In this document: piece by piece, positions 16,777-25,616 of the stretch
How positions within the stretch are numbered: the first letter of the stretch is position 1
Layout of the letters: each line of letters begins with the position of its first letter
NCBI GenBank assembly: GCA_963674895.2
Contig: CAXXCY010000002.1
Coordinates: 434,001 to 498,000 of the forward strand
Origin: CAXXOK01 sp963674895
Lineage (GTDB): Bacteria > Bacillota > Clostridia > Christensenellales > Aristaeellaceae
Direction: 5' to 3'
DNA length: 64,000 bases
Translations under genes and position numbers: made by a program
The notes under the pieces: model-generated
What the model was told of the DNA's origin: nothing
The model's database searches: none
The model's input: only the letters and a program-made list of their open reading frames with translations

Positions 16777-18266
16777 TCTTGCATATCTCCTTTTTCGGCA
16801 TTGCGCACGGGCGCTCGTCCGGCTGCGTTCGCCCGCGCGTTCAGACGGGCGGCGAGCTTTCCAAGCAGGCTGGTTTTTACGCTGCCAAGCACCGGCTGTC
16901 CGCAGAACACATGGTAATCGATATTGCGCACGTAGGCGAGCAGCCGCAACAGCCCAAACACGTACATCGCGATGCCCGCACCCGTCATTCCCACGCCGTA
17001 GAACAAAGGGGCCTTGTCCAGCGTGAACAGCGTGCCGGCAAGGCTCAGCGAGAAGTAGAGCAGGCTCGTCAGCAGCGCGCCCTTGCGGTCGTTGAAGTAC
17101 AGCTGCAAAAGCATCATGCTGTTGCCGATGGCATAGGCGCTGTACCCGACCGACATGATCTGGAACATCCCGATCATATCGCGCGTGAAGCTCAGGGATT
17201 CAAGCACATAGCGCATCAGCACCGTAAACAGCACCATCACGAATACCTGCACCTGCGTCAGGCGGAATATTTCCTGAGTCAGGACGGTTTTCATATTGTC
17301 GCGCGCGAGTTGGATTTCCGACAGCGTTCCGCCGTTGGTGATCGCGGAGAAATAGCTCCGGTACTTCTCGTAGAAATTGACCTCCACGGACACAACGAAG
17401 TTGATGGAGGTCGGCACCGCGACCAAATAAGCAAAGAAAGCCGCCGAATCGTACAGCGGCGCGAAGCGGAACTGCCCCGCTACCACCACGCTCAACGGGG
17501 AAAACCACATCACGAAGATGTGCACAAACGCGCCCGCCATGCTCAGAAACCCGGTCACTACCAGGTCGGGGTACTTGCCGATCCACTCGATGAACGCAAA
17601 GATTGAGCCCGATCCTACCGGGAAAATGGTCAGCAGCACGCAGGTGAAGGCCACCAGCATGACGCCGTAACCGCAGAAAAGAGAAAGCATCATCGCCGTG
17701 ACAGGACGCATGCCAAGCGCAAGCAGCACACTCCCCAGCACAAACACCGTAGCTACCCCGCCGGCAAACCCGTATAGGATGCGCTTGTAGTCCTTGGCCG
17801 CGGTGATATAGGCCATCTGGAGCCAGACCATAATCAGCTCGATAAACAGCCCCAGGTTGAGCGCCTTGTCCAGCGCGGAAATATCCGTCGCGTGCCACAG
17901 GTACGCACAGTAGGCGATCCCCCCCGTGAGGATCAGCAACAGCGAGCCGCCGAACAGGGACGGCAGAATTTTTTCGTTCGCTTTCTGGTACATCATATCC
18001 GCGACGTAGCGCGACAAAAGCATCTGCAAAAGCGAGCTCAGGCAAAGCGAGGCCAGCATGGCGTATACCATCAGCACCACAAGCGTTTCGGTCTGCGTGT
18101 CCGTCACGCCGAATGCACGGGTAAGCAGCTGTATGCCAAGCATCAGCCCGACCGCCAATACCATTGTGCCCGAGGTGATGATGCTGGCGTAGGCATAGGC
18201 GCGCACCTTGGTGATGGCGCCCCTGCCCACGAACAGCTTTTTCAGCGCGAATCCTATGCCTGCCAT
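16773..18266 (-). CDS. pelG: PelG-like polysaccharide transporter (MOP-flippase type)
   Basis: The 497-residue membrane protein starts with MAGIGFALKKLF, the conserved PelG N-terminus, and has about 12 hydrophobic segments throughout, for example SIITSGTMVLAVGLMLG and FLSMAGAFVHIFVMWFSP. PelG belongs to the polysaccharide-transporter branch of the MOP superfamily and works with PelF, PelD and PelE as the inner-membrane synthase complex for Pel polysaccharide. It begins directly after pelF (adjacent bases) and ends overlapping the CotH gene. The C-terminal tail after the last membrane segment is basic and Ala/Arg-rich. Confidence 0.9.
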   Translation of the reverse strand: MAGIGFALKKLFVGRGAITKVRAYAYASIITSGTMVLAVGLMLGIQLLTRAFGVTDTQTETLVVLMVYAMLASLCLSSLLQMLLSRYVADMMYQKANEKILPSLFGGSLLLILTGGIAYCAYLWHATDISALDKALNLGLFIELIMVWLQMAYITAAKDYKRILYGFAGGVATVFVLGSVLLALGMRPVTAMMLSLFCGYGVMLVAFTCVLLTIFPVGSGSIFAFIEWIGKYPDLVVTGFLSMAGAFVHIFVMWFSPLSVVVAGQFRFAPLYDSAAFFAYLVAVPTSINFVVSVEVNFYEKYRSYFSAITNGGTLSEIQLARDNMKTVLTQEIFRLTQVQVFVMVLFTVLMRYVLESLSFTRDMIGMFQIMSVGYSAYAIGNSMMLLQLYFNDRKGALLTSLLYFSLSLAGTLFTLDKAPLFYGVGMTGAGIAMYVFGLLRLLAYVRNIDYHVFCGQPVLGSVKTSLLGKLAARLNARANAAGRAPVRNAEKGDMQE

Positions 18267-19697
18267 CTACGCCTGCCACTTTCTGGCCGCGGCTTTTGCG
18301 GCAGCCCGATACGTGTCCAAGTAATAATCGATCATCTGTTCATGCCTGTACAGGGCGTTCACCCGTTTGCGGCCGGTTTCGCCCATTTGCCTGCGAAGCG
18401 CCGTATCCTGGCACATAGTCAGCATCGCTTCGGCCAGCTCACCCTGGTGCATCACCGGCACGCAAAACCCGGCACGGCCAAAGCCATCGTCGTCGCCCTC
18501 CAGCAGTTCACGGCAGCAGCCCACGTTGGTGGTCACGGCGGGCCGCCCCGCGGCCATCGCTTCCAGAACCGCCAACGGCTGCCCCTCGGAAATGCTGGTG
18601 AGCACCGTAAAGTCGATATGCTCCAGGTATTCCTGCACGTTCACCCGTCCGGTGAAGATCGCGTTGTCCAGCTCCAGGTCCTGCTTTAATTGCAGGCACT
18701 CCAGGTAATACTCCTCGTCTTCCTCCGTCGGGCCCATGATATGCAGGCGGACGTTGGGATACTCTGCGCGCACCCTTGAAAAGGCGTACAACATGGTTTT
18801 AATGTCCTTGATGGGCACGATGCGCACGATCGCGCCGATATCGATTATGCCGTCCGGCTCCTTCAGCGGTATGCCTGAAAAGCGCTCGATGTGCACGCCG
18901 TTGCGGATGACCACGCATTTATTACCGTCACAGCCGATTTCCTGCTGGATATGCCCCGCACGCTGGAACAGGCACGTAACCTGGTCGGCGTGATCATAGG
19001 CGCAGCGCGTGAACATGTAAAACATGTTGATCCACAGATCCTTAAAGTGAGGAGGAACCCAGTTTGTGCGCAAAATTTCTTCCTCCCGTTCGCGCGTGTA
19101 GATTCCGTGCTCGGTCAGCACGTAGGGCTTTCCGTACTGCCTCACCGCCATGCTGCCCAGCACGCCCGCATACCCAGCCGATACCGAATGGTACAGATCG
19201 GCCTTGGGCGGCCTGTTGCCCAGCAGGTATAGCAGCGGCAAAAACATGGACCGGATCGTCCAGAACAGGTCGGTAAAGCCGACGTAGGGATAGTATTCCT
19301 GGCAGAGTTCCTCCAGTATCCGAAAGAAATCGCGGTTGACCAGAAACTCCACGCCCTTGAGCCGGTCGCTTTTGAACAGACTGAAAATCTCCCCCCAGTC
19401 AGGATGGCCGCAGGAAAGCATTTCGCGCACGGCTTCCCGCTGCGCCCCGGTGAGCCGGTAACGGCGGGGCGTGTTGTTAAGCGGTTCATGGATGACTGCG
19501 TCCAGATACACGTCCGCAACCTTGACGACGTTCTTTGGCAGCGTGTAAGCAAACTGTCCGCGCTGCTTTTCCTGCGCGCCGATGGCCCAGACCACAAACT
19601 CGTGCTGGGGCATGCTCTGAATCAGTCCCTGCAGCCAGGACGATACGCCCCCCGGCACAAACGGGTAGCAGCCTTCGGCGATCATACAGATTCTCAC
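18267..19697 (-). CDS. pelF: PelF-like GT4 glycosyltransferase, exopolysaccharide polymerase
   Basis: The GTG at 19697 is preferred: GGGAGGC lies six bases upstream and it overlaps the previous stop as GTGA. The 476-residue cytosolic protein has the PelF N-terminus RICMIAEGCYPFVPGGVSSW (glycine-rich acceptor loop), a PelF-specific insert region (residues 60-200), VLTEHGIYTREREEE near 210, and a GT4 nucleotide-sugar domain with EPDGIIDIGAIVRIVPIKD, the retaining-GT motif EGQPLAVLEAMAAGRPAV and CCRELLEG. PelF uses a UDP-amino sugar to build the Pel polymer, N-acetylgalactosamine-rich in Pseudomonas. The sugar used here cannot be read from sequence. Confidence 0.9.
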   Translation of the reverse strand: MRICMIAEGCYPFVPGGVSSWLQGLIQSMPQHEFVVWAIGAQEKQRGQFAYTLPKNVVKVADVYLDAVIHEPLNNTPRRYRLTGAQREAVREMLSCGHPDWGEIFSLFKSDRLKGVEFLVNRDFFRILEELCQEYYPYVGFTDLFWTIRSMFLPLLYLLGNRPPKADLYHSVSAGYAGVLGSMAVRQYGKPYVLTEHGIYTREREEEILRTNWVPPHFKDLWINMFYMFTRCAYDHADQVTCLFQRAGHIQQEIGCDGNKCVVIRNGVHIERFSGIPLKEPDGIIDIGAIVRIVPIKDIKTMLYAFSRVRAEYPNVRLHIMGPTEEDEEYYLECLQLKQDLELDNAIFTGRVNVQEYLEHIDFTVLTSISEGQPLAVLEAMAAGRPAVTTNVGCCRELLEGDDDGFGRAGFCVPVMHQGELAEAMLTMCQDTALRRQMGETGRKRVNALYRHEQMIDYYLDTYRAAAKAAARKWQA

Positions 19698-21526
19698 TGT
19701 GCGGCCTCCCACGTTACGCGGACGACCGGCTCTTCCGCCCGAATCCAGTAAAATCCAGTTGCGATGGGATACAGCTCGCCGCCCGTGACAGACGCGGGCA
19801 CGGCCCGGGCGCGTAACGCGAGCCAGGCCTCGTCGTAGAAGGGGGTGAGCGTCAAAGTCAGACCGCCGTCGTCGGCCTCCCTGCGTATGTTCAGCCGGGC
19901 GTACCGCTGCACGGCGCCGGCGCCTTCCGACGCCGTCAGGAACCGGAGCTGCGGATACGTTTTGATGATCTTTTCCATCCGCGTTTTAAACAGGTCAAAC
20001 ATGACGGCCCAGCCAAGTTTTCCGCCGCGCTCCGCGTCCAGAATGTCGTCGGGATGGATGAAGTGGGAGTACGCGCCGTGCAGCACAAGCTCCTGCGCCG
20101 ACACAAAATTCATGAAATCGTCCGTATCAAAGCCGGAGGTGATGCGCGGAACGTTGACAGAGCCGTCCGCGTCTTCGTCAAATTCCTGGATCAGGGCATC
20201 GGTGCCCTCTTCCCGCAGGTATAATCCCGAAATCACGCGAATATCGGGTAGGGTTTTGCGCAGCGTTTGCCGGCCGATATCGCTGAGGTAGTTGGATGGC
20301 GGCACATAGGTTTGGTAGTCCGCGTCGATGAACAGCGTGCAGCCGTACCGGTATAGTTCCTCCAGGCTCTTGGCCATGCTGTCCGTCGAGGGCCAGGTCG
20401 CATACCCTTCGGTGCTGAACACAAAGCCATCAGGACACAGCGGCATGTGGTTGTAGCCGTGAAGCCCGAGCTCACCGCCGGAGTGCAGCAGTTCAGCCGT
20501 ATAGTATTTCAGCAGCGAATCGTCCACGCCTTTGGAGGAGAATGGCCCGGTTACATTGTCGTTGTAGGTTTCGACCAGCACGCCCGTATACCGGATGCCG
20601 TAGTCCCAGGCAAGCTGTTTCATGTCTGGCCACCAGTGGTTTCTAAAAAAGCCCTGGATATCGTAGCCGAAATTCTTTCTGAGCTGTTCGTTGAAGCCCT
20701 CCGGCTGCGGCGCGGGGAAATCGTCGATAAAGATCATGCCAGCGTTGATGATGGGGTATACCAGCGTATCCTCCAGCGCCGACAGCGCCGACAGCGCAAA
20801 CCCGCGGCCGCCTTTGTTCACCATCAACGTCGTGTTGAGCACCGCGATGCGCCCCAGGCCCTCGGGGCGTTCCCACAGAAGCGGGATGGCCATATCCCCG
20901 CCGGATACGATATGCACGGTGCATTTGCCGTCCAGGTGAACGGCCAGGGCAAAGTCGGTCAGCGTGCTGTTTTCGTTGTAAACCGAATCGTCCAGCAGCG
21001 GCAGGAGGTCGGATATATACTTGAGCGAGGTATAGTTGCGGTATTCTCGGTCGTACTCGGTAATGCCGAGCTTGCGGTAGAGGATGCGAAACGCGCTGTC
21101 GTCGGCGGGGGTCATCAGAAGTCCGAAATGCCCGCCGTCGCCGATCCACTTAAGCAACGCGCCCAAATGGGTTTCCAGCGGCAAAAGGGACTGGCTGCAG
21201 TACAGGAAGGTATCCAGCGTGTCGAGGTCCGGGAACACATCCATGTTTAGGTCCGCGCACCGGTAAGCCATATGCATTTCATCAAGAACGCCGGTCAGCG
21301 TATCGGCAAACGCCATTTCCACCTCGCTGGACTGGTTGCATACGACCAGGATCCGCGCGGTTTCGCCTTCCTCGCGGGCGGCCGGCGCGGCGGGCTCCAG
21401 CAGGGATACCGTGGCGCCGCGCATCGCTACGGATACGCCCATCATCTCGGCAAGCAGAAGCCCCGCGAAGACAAGCATCACGACCGTCGGCAGCAGGAGC
21501 TTAAGGAGGGTGGATCGTTCTCTCAT
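19694..21526 (-). CDS. PelA-type deacetylase-like protein (DUF2194)
   Basis: The 610-residue product has one N-terminal membrane anchor (residues 9-31, LLLPTVVMLVFAGLL) and then an extracytoplasmic part. Residues about 55-250 look like a Rossmann-like domain (ARILVVCNQSSEVE); residues about 250-500 resemble a NodB/PelA deacetylase barrel with MIFIDDFPAP (metal Asp region), GIRYTGVLVETYND and GELGLHGYNHMPL (HxxxH metal motif), plus a late SHFIHPDD. Gram-positive pel operons carry such a PelA deacetylase-only protein (PelA-DA). Deacetylation would make the polymer cationic and adhesive. It overlaps the PelE-like gene by four bases and pelF by four. Confidence 0.82.
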   Translation of the reverse strand: MRERSTLLKLLLPTVVMLVFAGLLLAEMMGVSVAMRGATVSLLEPAAPAAREEGETARILVVCNQSSEVEMAFADTLTGVLDEMHMAYRCADLNMDVFPDLDTLDTFLYCSQSLLPLETHLGALLKWIGDGGHFGLLMTPADDSAFRILYRKLGITEYDREYRNYTSLKYISDLLPLLDDSVYNENSTLTDFALAVHLDGKCTVHIVSGGDMAIPLLWERPEGLGRIAVLNTTLMVNKGGRGFALSALSALEDTLVYPIINAGMIFIDDFPAPQPEGFNEQLRKNFGYDIQGFFRNHWWPDMKQLAWDYGIRYTGVLVETYNDNVTGPFSSKGVDDSLLKYYTAELLHSGGELGLHGYNHMPLCPDGFVFSTEGYATWPSTDSMAKSLEELYRYGCTLFIDADYQTYVPPSNYLSDIGRQTLRKTLPDIRVISGLYLREEGTDALIQEFDEDADGSVNVPRITSGFDTDDFMNFVSAQELVLHGAYSHFIHPDDILDAERGGKLGWAVMFDLFKTRMEKIIKTYPQLRFLTASEGAGAVQRYARLNIRREADDGGLTLTLTPFYDEAWLALRARAVPASVTGGELYPIATGFYWIRAEEPVVRVTWEAAQ

Positions 21527-22401
21527 GTCAGCATCCCCTTAAAAAAGCTCAGGTGCTCGCGCCCCGCAGCGGTAAAATCGACCTTCTGTTCGTCAATGCG
21601 CTTGAGAAGGCTGCGCATCCCCGCCTGATCGCGGGTTTCGGCAAACACGCGCATGCCCTCCAGCCAGGATTTCTCGTTCCTGGGATACAGACGGATTAGC
21701 CGCTGCGCCGTGCGCTTGGCTTCCTGCGCGTATTTAAGTGCGATGCAGTTGCCAACCTTGATGCGCATCAGTTCCGGGTCGTCCTCCAAAGCCAGCGCTT
21801 CGTCCAGCGCGGTTTTCAACAGCAGCTGCTGCCTGCGCAGCAGCTGACCCTCCAAAAGCCCGCTTGCGCAGTAGCGCTTCAGCAAATCGATATACTGGTG
21901 GTACGTTTGTAAATTCCGTGAATCCTTGACGATCTCCAGCTGCAATTGCTGCAGCTCCAGCTGGAACTGCCGCTGGATTTCCATGATGGAGGCGGTCGCG
22001 TAGTGCGCGGTTTCGCTGTCGTCGTTGCTGCGCGCGACCAAAAGTAAATCCAGGTAGCGCATGGGGTCAGAGCGCAGCACATTCATCATCAGGTTGCGCC
22101 GCTTTTGCGGATCGTTGATCAAAAGCGCTTCCTCCAGCGGCACCGTGTATTCCACGTTGCTGGCGGTCACGATGTGCAAGCGGTGCTTTTCCTCCTGCAG
22201 GGAAAGCCAGTCCGCATCGGGCGGCGCATGCCCCAGCGCGCGCACCAGCGCAAAACCGGCCATAGGCCCGAATACTGGCAGGAGTATTACCCAACCGAAA
22301 TGCGCGAGGTTGAACGCGCGCCTGCGCACAGACAGCAGCAGCGCGCCACACAGCATCATGTGTACCGATAATGAAAGGAATATGATATCGACGCTCGTCA
22401 T
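21523..22401 (-). CDS. PelE-like membrane-anchored helical-repeat protein
   Basis: The 292-residue protein has two N-terminal membrane segments (residues 3-25 and 33-55) followed by a wholly helical, Leu/Gln-rich cytoplasmic part (FQLELQQLQLEIVKDSRN, LLRRQQLLLKTALDEALAL) resembling tetratricopeptide or coiled-coil repeats. Position between a PelD-like and a PelA-like gene, size and topology match PelE, which links PelD to PelF in the Pel synthase complex. Sequence conservation in this family is low, so the name rests largely on context. The gene starts 11 bases after the PelD-like gene ends. Confidence 0.75.
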   Translation of the reverse strand: MTSVDIIFLSLSVHMMLCGALLLSVRRRAFNLAHFGWVILLPVFGPMAGFALVRALGHAPPDADWLSLQEEKHRLHIVTASNVEYTVPLEEALLINDPQKRRNLMMNVLRSDPMRYLDLLLVARSNDDSETAHYATASIMEIQRQFQLELQQLQLEIVKDSRNLQTYHQYIDLLKRYCASGLLEGQLLRRQQLLLKTALDEALALEDDPELMRIKVGNCIALKYAQEAKRTAQRLIRLYPRNEKSWLEGMRVFAETRDQAGMRSLLKRIDEQKVDFTAAGREHLSFFKGMLT

Positions 22402-22412
22402 GGCGGCCCTCC

Positions 22413-24530
22413 CTACGACGTAACCGTGCAGATCAGCCCCGAGGCGTGGAAGCGTTTTTCAATCTGCGGGAGGTTATCAAGGCTTGCCTGCGGCAGCAGC
22501 ACATAGAGCCGCCCGTTATCCAGCTTCCCGGCGATATCGGTGCTGCGGATAGCACGGCCAATGCGGCGGTCGTATTCCTCGATGGAAATAATATTGTCCA
22601 CGCTTTCCACACTCAGCAGTAAATAGGCGGAGGCGCGCTTTTTGCGCATCTGACTGTATACGCTAAGCGTGGAGCGGAACGCCTTGTCGGTCAGGATGTG
22701 GGTATTGCGGATATACATGTCCTGCGCCGCGTCGAAATAGCGGAGCGCGCGCACCATCGCGGACTGCACGAGCCCCGATACCACGCTGAACAGGTTTTGC
22801 CGGTACAGGGTCTGCTGCTCAAAGGGTACGTCCCACAGCGCGATCAGGGCGATGGTTTTGCCATCCTGCATGATCGGCGCGCAGAACGCCGGATATCCGG
22901 CCTCCAGCTTTGTATTGGCGAACACCTCGCCCATGTTGTAGGTATCGGCAAGCAGGGGATATTCCTTCATATCCATGGATTTTGGCAGATCGGTCATGGA
23001 GCGTGAATTCACCACCAGGCGAGCGAAGGAGGATGCGCTGGAGCAGGAATACAGCGCTACGCTCTGGTTTTGCATCACGTCCTCCAGTACGTCCAGCGTG
23101 GAAAGGAATACCTGCTCCGGCTGGAGGGTGTCCAGTTCCTGGGTAATGGCATAGATGCGGCCGTAGCTGTCGCGAAAGCGGATGACCTGCTCCTGCAAAA
23201 CGCTGCGGTCGGCGTCCACCTGCTTGTACATGGACTGCATAAACTCGGTTTCCGCATCGCGCTGCTCGATTTCCTTTTGGACGGCGGCAAGCTTTTGGAC
23301 GCTGCGGTCGTGCTGGTAGCCGAAGAACCCGCCGCCCAGGATATACATAATCAGAGGTAGCCAGTTGTCCTTGTTGTACAGCAGCAGATAAATGTCCCTG
23401 CCGCCCTCCAGCCAGTTGAAGCTGTAGCCCACACAGGCGATAAGTCCCGCCATCATACCGATGGGGCCGCCATGTATGCTGCCCATCAGGATCACGTAGA
23501 ACAACCAGTAATCTACAAAGCGGAAAACGGCGTTGCTGTTGGCGCTGCGTGTAAGCAGTTCGGCGATTACCGCAAACGCGATCAGCTCTATCCACGGCAA
23601 AACGCTGCCGAACAGCCTGCGGCCGATGTGGGAAAGTTGACCGCGAAGCGTGTGCCGGGTCTTGCCGCCCGGGGCCGCAGAAAAGATCTCCGCAAGCTCC
23701 GAAACCCATCGGTGGCGGGGAACCCATCCGGTTTTGCTGGCGGCTATGCCGCTTTGCAGGATGGTACGCCTCTGCGGGTTGTTCGAATAGTTGAACTTCA
23801 GGCCCGGCAGATAGGCCTGCAGCAGCGGCACCATTTCGCTGTAGGCGAGCCGCTCCCCGTACGCCAGGTGGGCCACGCCCGTTAGCTTGGTTTCCAGCGC
23901 GAGTATGATGAACAGCGCCAGGTCGTCGATATGCATAAAATCGCACATATCCACCGGCGCGCCGTCCAGCGTCATCGTCTGGTTATTGTCGCAGAATTGG
24001 CGGGCCCGGCTGAAAAACGCGTCCTGCGCCCCGCTGCAGTACAGGTGCGTGACCCGAATCAGAAGCGTTTGCAGGCTGCTGGGATCCACGCAGCGCAGCA
24101 CTTCCTCCGCCGCGTTGATCAGAATACCCGTCGCCGTTTCGGGTATGGGGGTTTCGTCCTCCCGGCCCGCCTGCCCGCCGCCGAAAACGCGCACATCCGA
24201 TACCAGGTAAAAATTTTCCACACCGCAGCCGGCCGCCGCGTGCTGCAGCTGGAATAGGGCGTCCAGCATCGAGCCCTGGATGGAGCCGTATGCGCCCGTA
24301 TCTTCACACTGGTACGCATAAAAGAAGACGACCAGGCCGAACCGGCCTGCCTCCAGCGCCCGCAGCGCTTCGGGGCTGCGGGGTGAAATATCGTGCACCG
24401 TCGCTTTTTGCGCAAAGGCAGACGCTCCCAGGCCTTGCCCCAGAAGCGACACCTGGTGTCCCTCGCGCACAAGTCTGTCTACCATGCCCCAGATCATCGG
24501 GGAGAGGATACCCGTGAGAAGGATCTTCAA
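22413..24530 (-). CDS. PelD-like c-di-GMP receptor fused to an N-terminal SDR-like domain
   Basis: TTG at 24530 is chosen because GGAGGG lies seven bases upstream and the Rossmann strand KILLTG follows at once. The 705-residue product has three parts. Residues 1-310 resemble an extended short-chain dehydrogenase (epimerase), but the glycine motif is degenerate (TGILSPMI) and the expected YxxxK region reads TGILIN, so catalysis is doubtful. Residues about 320-430 hold four membrane segments as in PelD. Residues about 450-590 are GAF-like and the last 100 a GGDEF-like domain whose signature reads DNGRL, with an intact RSTD inhibitory site at the correct distance. In PelD this RxxD site binds c-di-GMP and switches on polymer synthesis. 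It is the first gene of the operon. Confidence 0.82.
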   Translation of the reverse strand: MKILLTGILSPMIWGMVDRLVREGHQVSLLGQGLGASAFAQKATVHDISPRSPEALRALEAGRFGLVVFFYAYQCEDTGAYGSIQGSMLDALFQLQHAAAGCGVENFYLVSDVRVFGGGQAGREDETPIPETATGILINAAEEVLRCVDPSSLQTLLIRVTHLYCSGAQDAFFSRARQFCDNNQTMTLDGAPVDMCDFMHIDDLALFIILALETKLTGVAHLAYGERLAYSEMVPLLQAYLPGLKFNYSNNPQRRTILQSGIAASKTGWVPRHRWVSELAEIFSAAPGGKTRHTLRGQLSHIGRRLFGSVLPWIELIAFAVIAELLTRSANSNAVFRFVDYWLFYVILMGSIHGGPIGMMAGLIACVGYSFNWLEGGRDIYLLLYNKDNWLPLIMYILGGGFFGYQHDRSVQKLAAVQKEIEQRDAETEFMQSMYKQVDADRSVLQEQVIRFRDSYGRIYAITQELDTLQPEQVFLSTLDVLEDVMQNQSVALYSCSSASSFARLVVNSRSMTDLPKSMDMKEYPLLADTYNMGEVFANTKLEAGYPAFCAPIMQDGKTIALIALWDVPFEQQTLYRQNLFSVVSGLVQSAMVRALRYFDAAQDMYIRNTHILTDKAFRSTLSVYSQMRKKRASAYLLLSVESVDNIISIEEYDRRIGRAIRSTDIAGKLDNGRLYVLLPQASLDNLPQIEKRFHASGLICTVTS

Positions 24531-24592
24531 AGTGTTATCCCTCCAGATATGGTGGCATAACGTGAACAATAACCTACATTCTGGTACTAACC

Positions 24593-24621
24593 ATTGTATT
24601 GGAAGCCCGTATGTTTGTCAA
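24593..24621 (-). promoter_or_regulatory. Sigma-A promoter of the Pel-like operon
   Basis: On the minus strand TTGACA (24616-24621) and TACAAT (24593-24598) are separated by exactly 17 bases, a near-consensus vegetative promoter 63 bases ahead of the TTG start at 24530. No other clear promoter is seen until 12206, and the genes overlap or abut, so the nine genes probably form one transcript. Confidence 0.8.
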
Positions 24622-24730
24622 TGAAACCGGCTCGCCTGCTGATTGACAGCGGCATGCACAAGTCAGGTTTAGCAGAAGCAATGGCTTACAGTCCGGCAGG
24701 ATCATAATCACATAGATGGCTTGGGTTCAC

Positions 24731-24853
24731 TCAGTTCATAGACATATTTGCTGTCCGATTCGGCGGATTTCCTGGCCGTACTCGCGTCAATTCATATTTT
24801 CTGTCGATCTCAGCATAGCCGAGTCCTTTCTTTCGGCCGCTTCTGATTTGCAT
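24731..24853 (-). CDS. Possible 40-residue basic protein of unknown function
   Basis: An ATG at 24853 has AAGGAG eight bases upstream and opens a 40-codon frame rich in Arg/Lys, beginning MQIRSGRKKGLGYAEIDRKY. I do not recognise it. The stretch GLGYAEIDRKYEL has a faint helix-turn-helix look. It lies between the tRNA-Leu terminator and the Pel promoter, near one end of the candidate island, so it could equally be a gene remnant. The rest of 24622-24915 shows nothing else I can support. Confidence 0.2.
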   Translation of the reverse strand: MQIRSGRKKGLGYAEIDRKYELTRVRPGNPPNRTANMSMN

Positions 24854-24915
24854 CCGGTGTTCTCCTTCCAATTCTCCATAGAGAACTGTATAATTCATCG
24901 ATATCATCACATTGA

Positions 24916-24948
24916 AAAACCCCTGTAACGCTTATGTTACAAGGGTTT
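24916..24948 (-). terminator. Rho-independent terminator of the tRNA operon
   Basis: On the minus strand AAACCC-TGTAAC pairs with GTTACA-GGGTTT with one mismatch, and the stem runs directly into a T-tract (TTTTTC). It begins a few bases after the encoded CCA of tRNA-Leu, so it ends the seven-tRNA transcript. Confidence 0.8.
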
Positions 24949-24956
24949 CTCTTTGG

Positions 24957-25041
24957 TGCGGGAAACAGGACTTGAACCTGCATGAAGGAAATCTTCACTA
25001 GAACCTGAATCTAGCGCGTCTGCCAATTCCGCCATTCCCGC
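24957..25041 (-). tRNA. tRNA-Leu (anticodon CAG)
   Basis: A class II tRNA with a long variable arm. The 7-bp acceptor stem GCGGGAA/TTCCCGC, the CTAGA/TCTAG anticodon stem with CAG in the loop, the GGTTCAAGTCC T arm, discriminator A and an encoded CCA (24954-24956) are all visible. It is the last tRNA of the operon. Its 3' end is duplicated at 11401-11430. Confidence 0.95.
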
Positions 25042-25094
25042 AGGCGGTATTACCAAACCGATCCGGTCGTGAGGATTGGAATTGGTAAAGGTGG

Positions 25095-25176
<82 letters not shown>

Positions 25177-25247
25177 AGGGTTTAGGCAAACGAAGGGGAA
25201 ATCGCCCGTGCGAAAGGGCGGGGGAGGGGGGCATCGCGGGGAGATGG

Positions 25248-25320
25248 AGCCGGCGATGGGACTCGAACCCGCAACCTGCTGATTACAAATCAGCTGCTCT
25301 GCCAATTGAGCTACACCGGC
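25248..25320 (-). tRNA. tRNA-Thr (anticodon TGT)
   Basis: The acceptor stem is GCCGGTG/CGCCGGC with one wobble pair, the anticodon stem GCTGA/TCAGC and the loop TTTGTAA, giving TGT. GGGTTCGAGTCCC forms the T arm. The discriminator is T and CCA is encoded. Confidence 0.95.
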
Positions 25321-25346
25321 GGACGCCCAACCAACAGGGAAAATGG

Positions 25347-25420
25347 CGACCAAGAAGGGGCTCGAACCCTCGACCTCCAGCGTGACAGGCTGGCATTCTA
25401 ACCAACTGAACTACTTGGCC
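25347..25420 (-). tRNA. tRNA-Asp (anticodon GTC)
   Basis: The acceptor stem is GGCCAAG/CTTGGTC, the anticodon stem CCAGC/GCTGG and the loop CTGTCAC, giving GTC. Discriminator G, the expected identity base for tRNA-Asp, is followed by an encoded CCA. Confidence 0.95.
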
Positions 25421-25428
25421 ACACGTGG

Positions 25429-25502
<74 letters not shown>

Positions 25503-25519
25503 GTGTGGGATAAAGGTGG

Positions 25520-25591
25520 TGACTCCTGGGGGACTCGAACCCCCGTTACCGCCGTGAAAGGGCGGTGTCTTGACCACTTGACCAAGGAGCC
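25520..25591 (-). tRNA. tRNA-Glu (anticodon TTC)
   Basis: The acceptor stem is GGCTCCT/AGGAGTC with one wobble pair, the anticodon stem CCGCC/GGCGG and the loop CTTTCAC, giving TTC. The T arm GGGGGTTCGAGTCCCCC is strong. Discriminator A and an encoded CCA follow. Confidence 0.95.
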
Positions 25592-25616
25592 ACGGGAACC
25601 CTGCGGGTGGATATGG

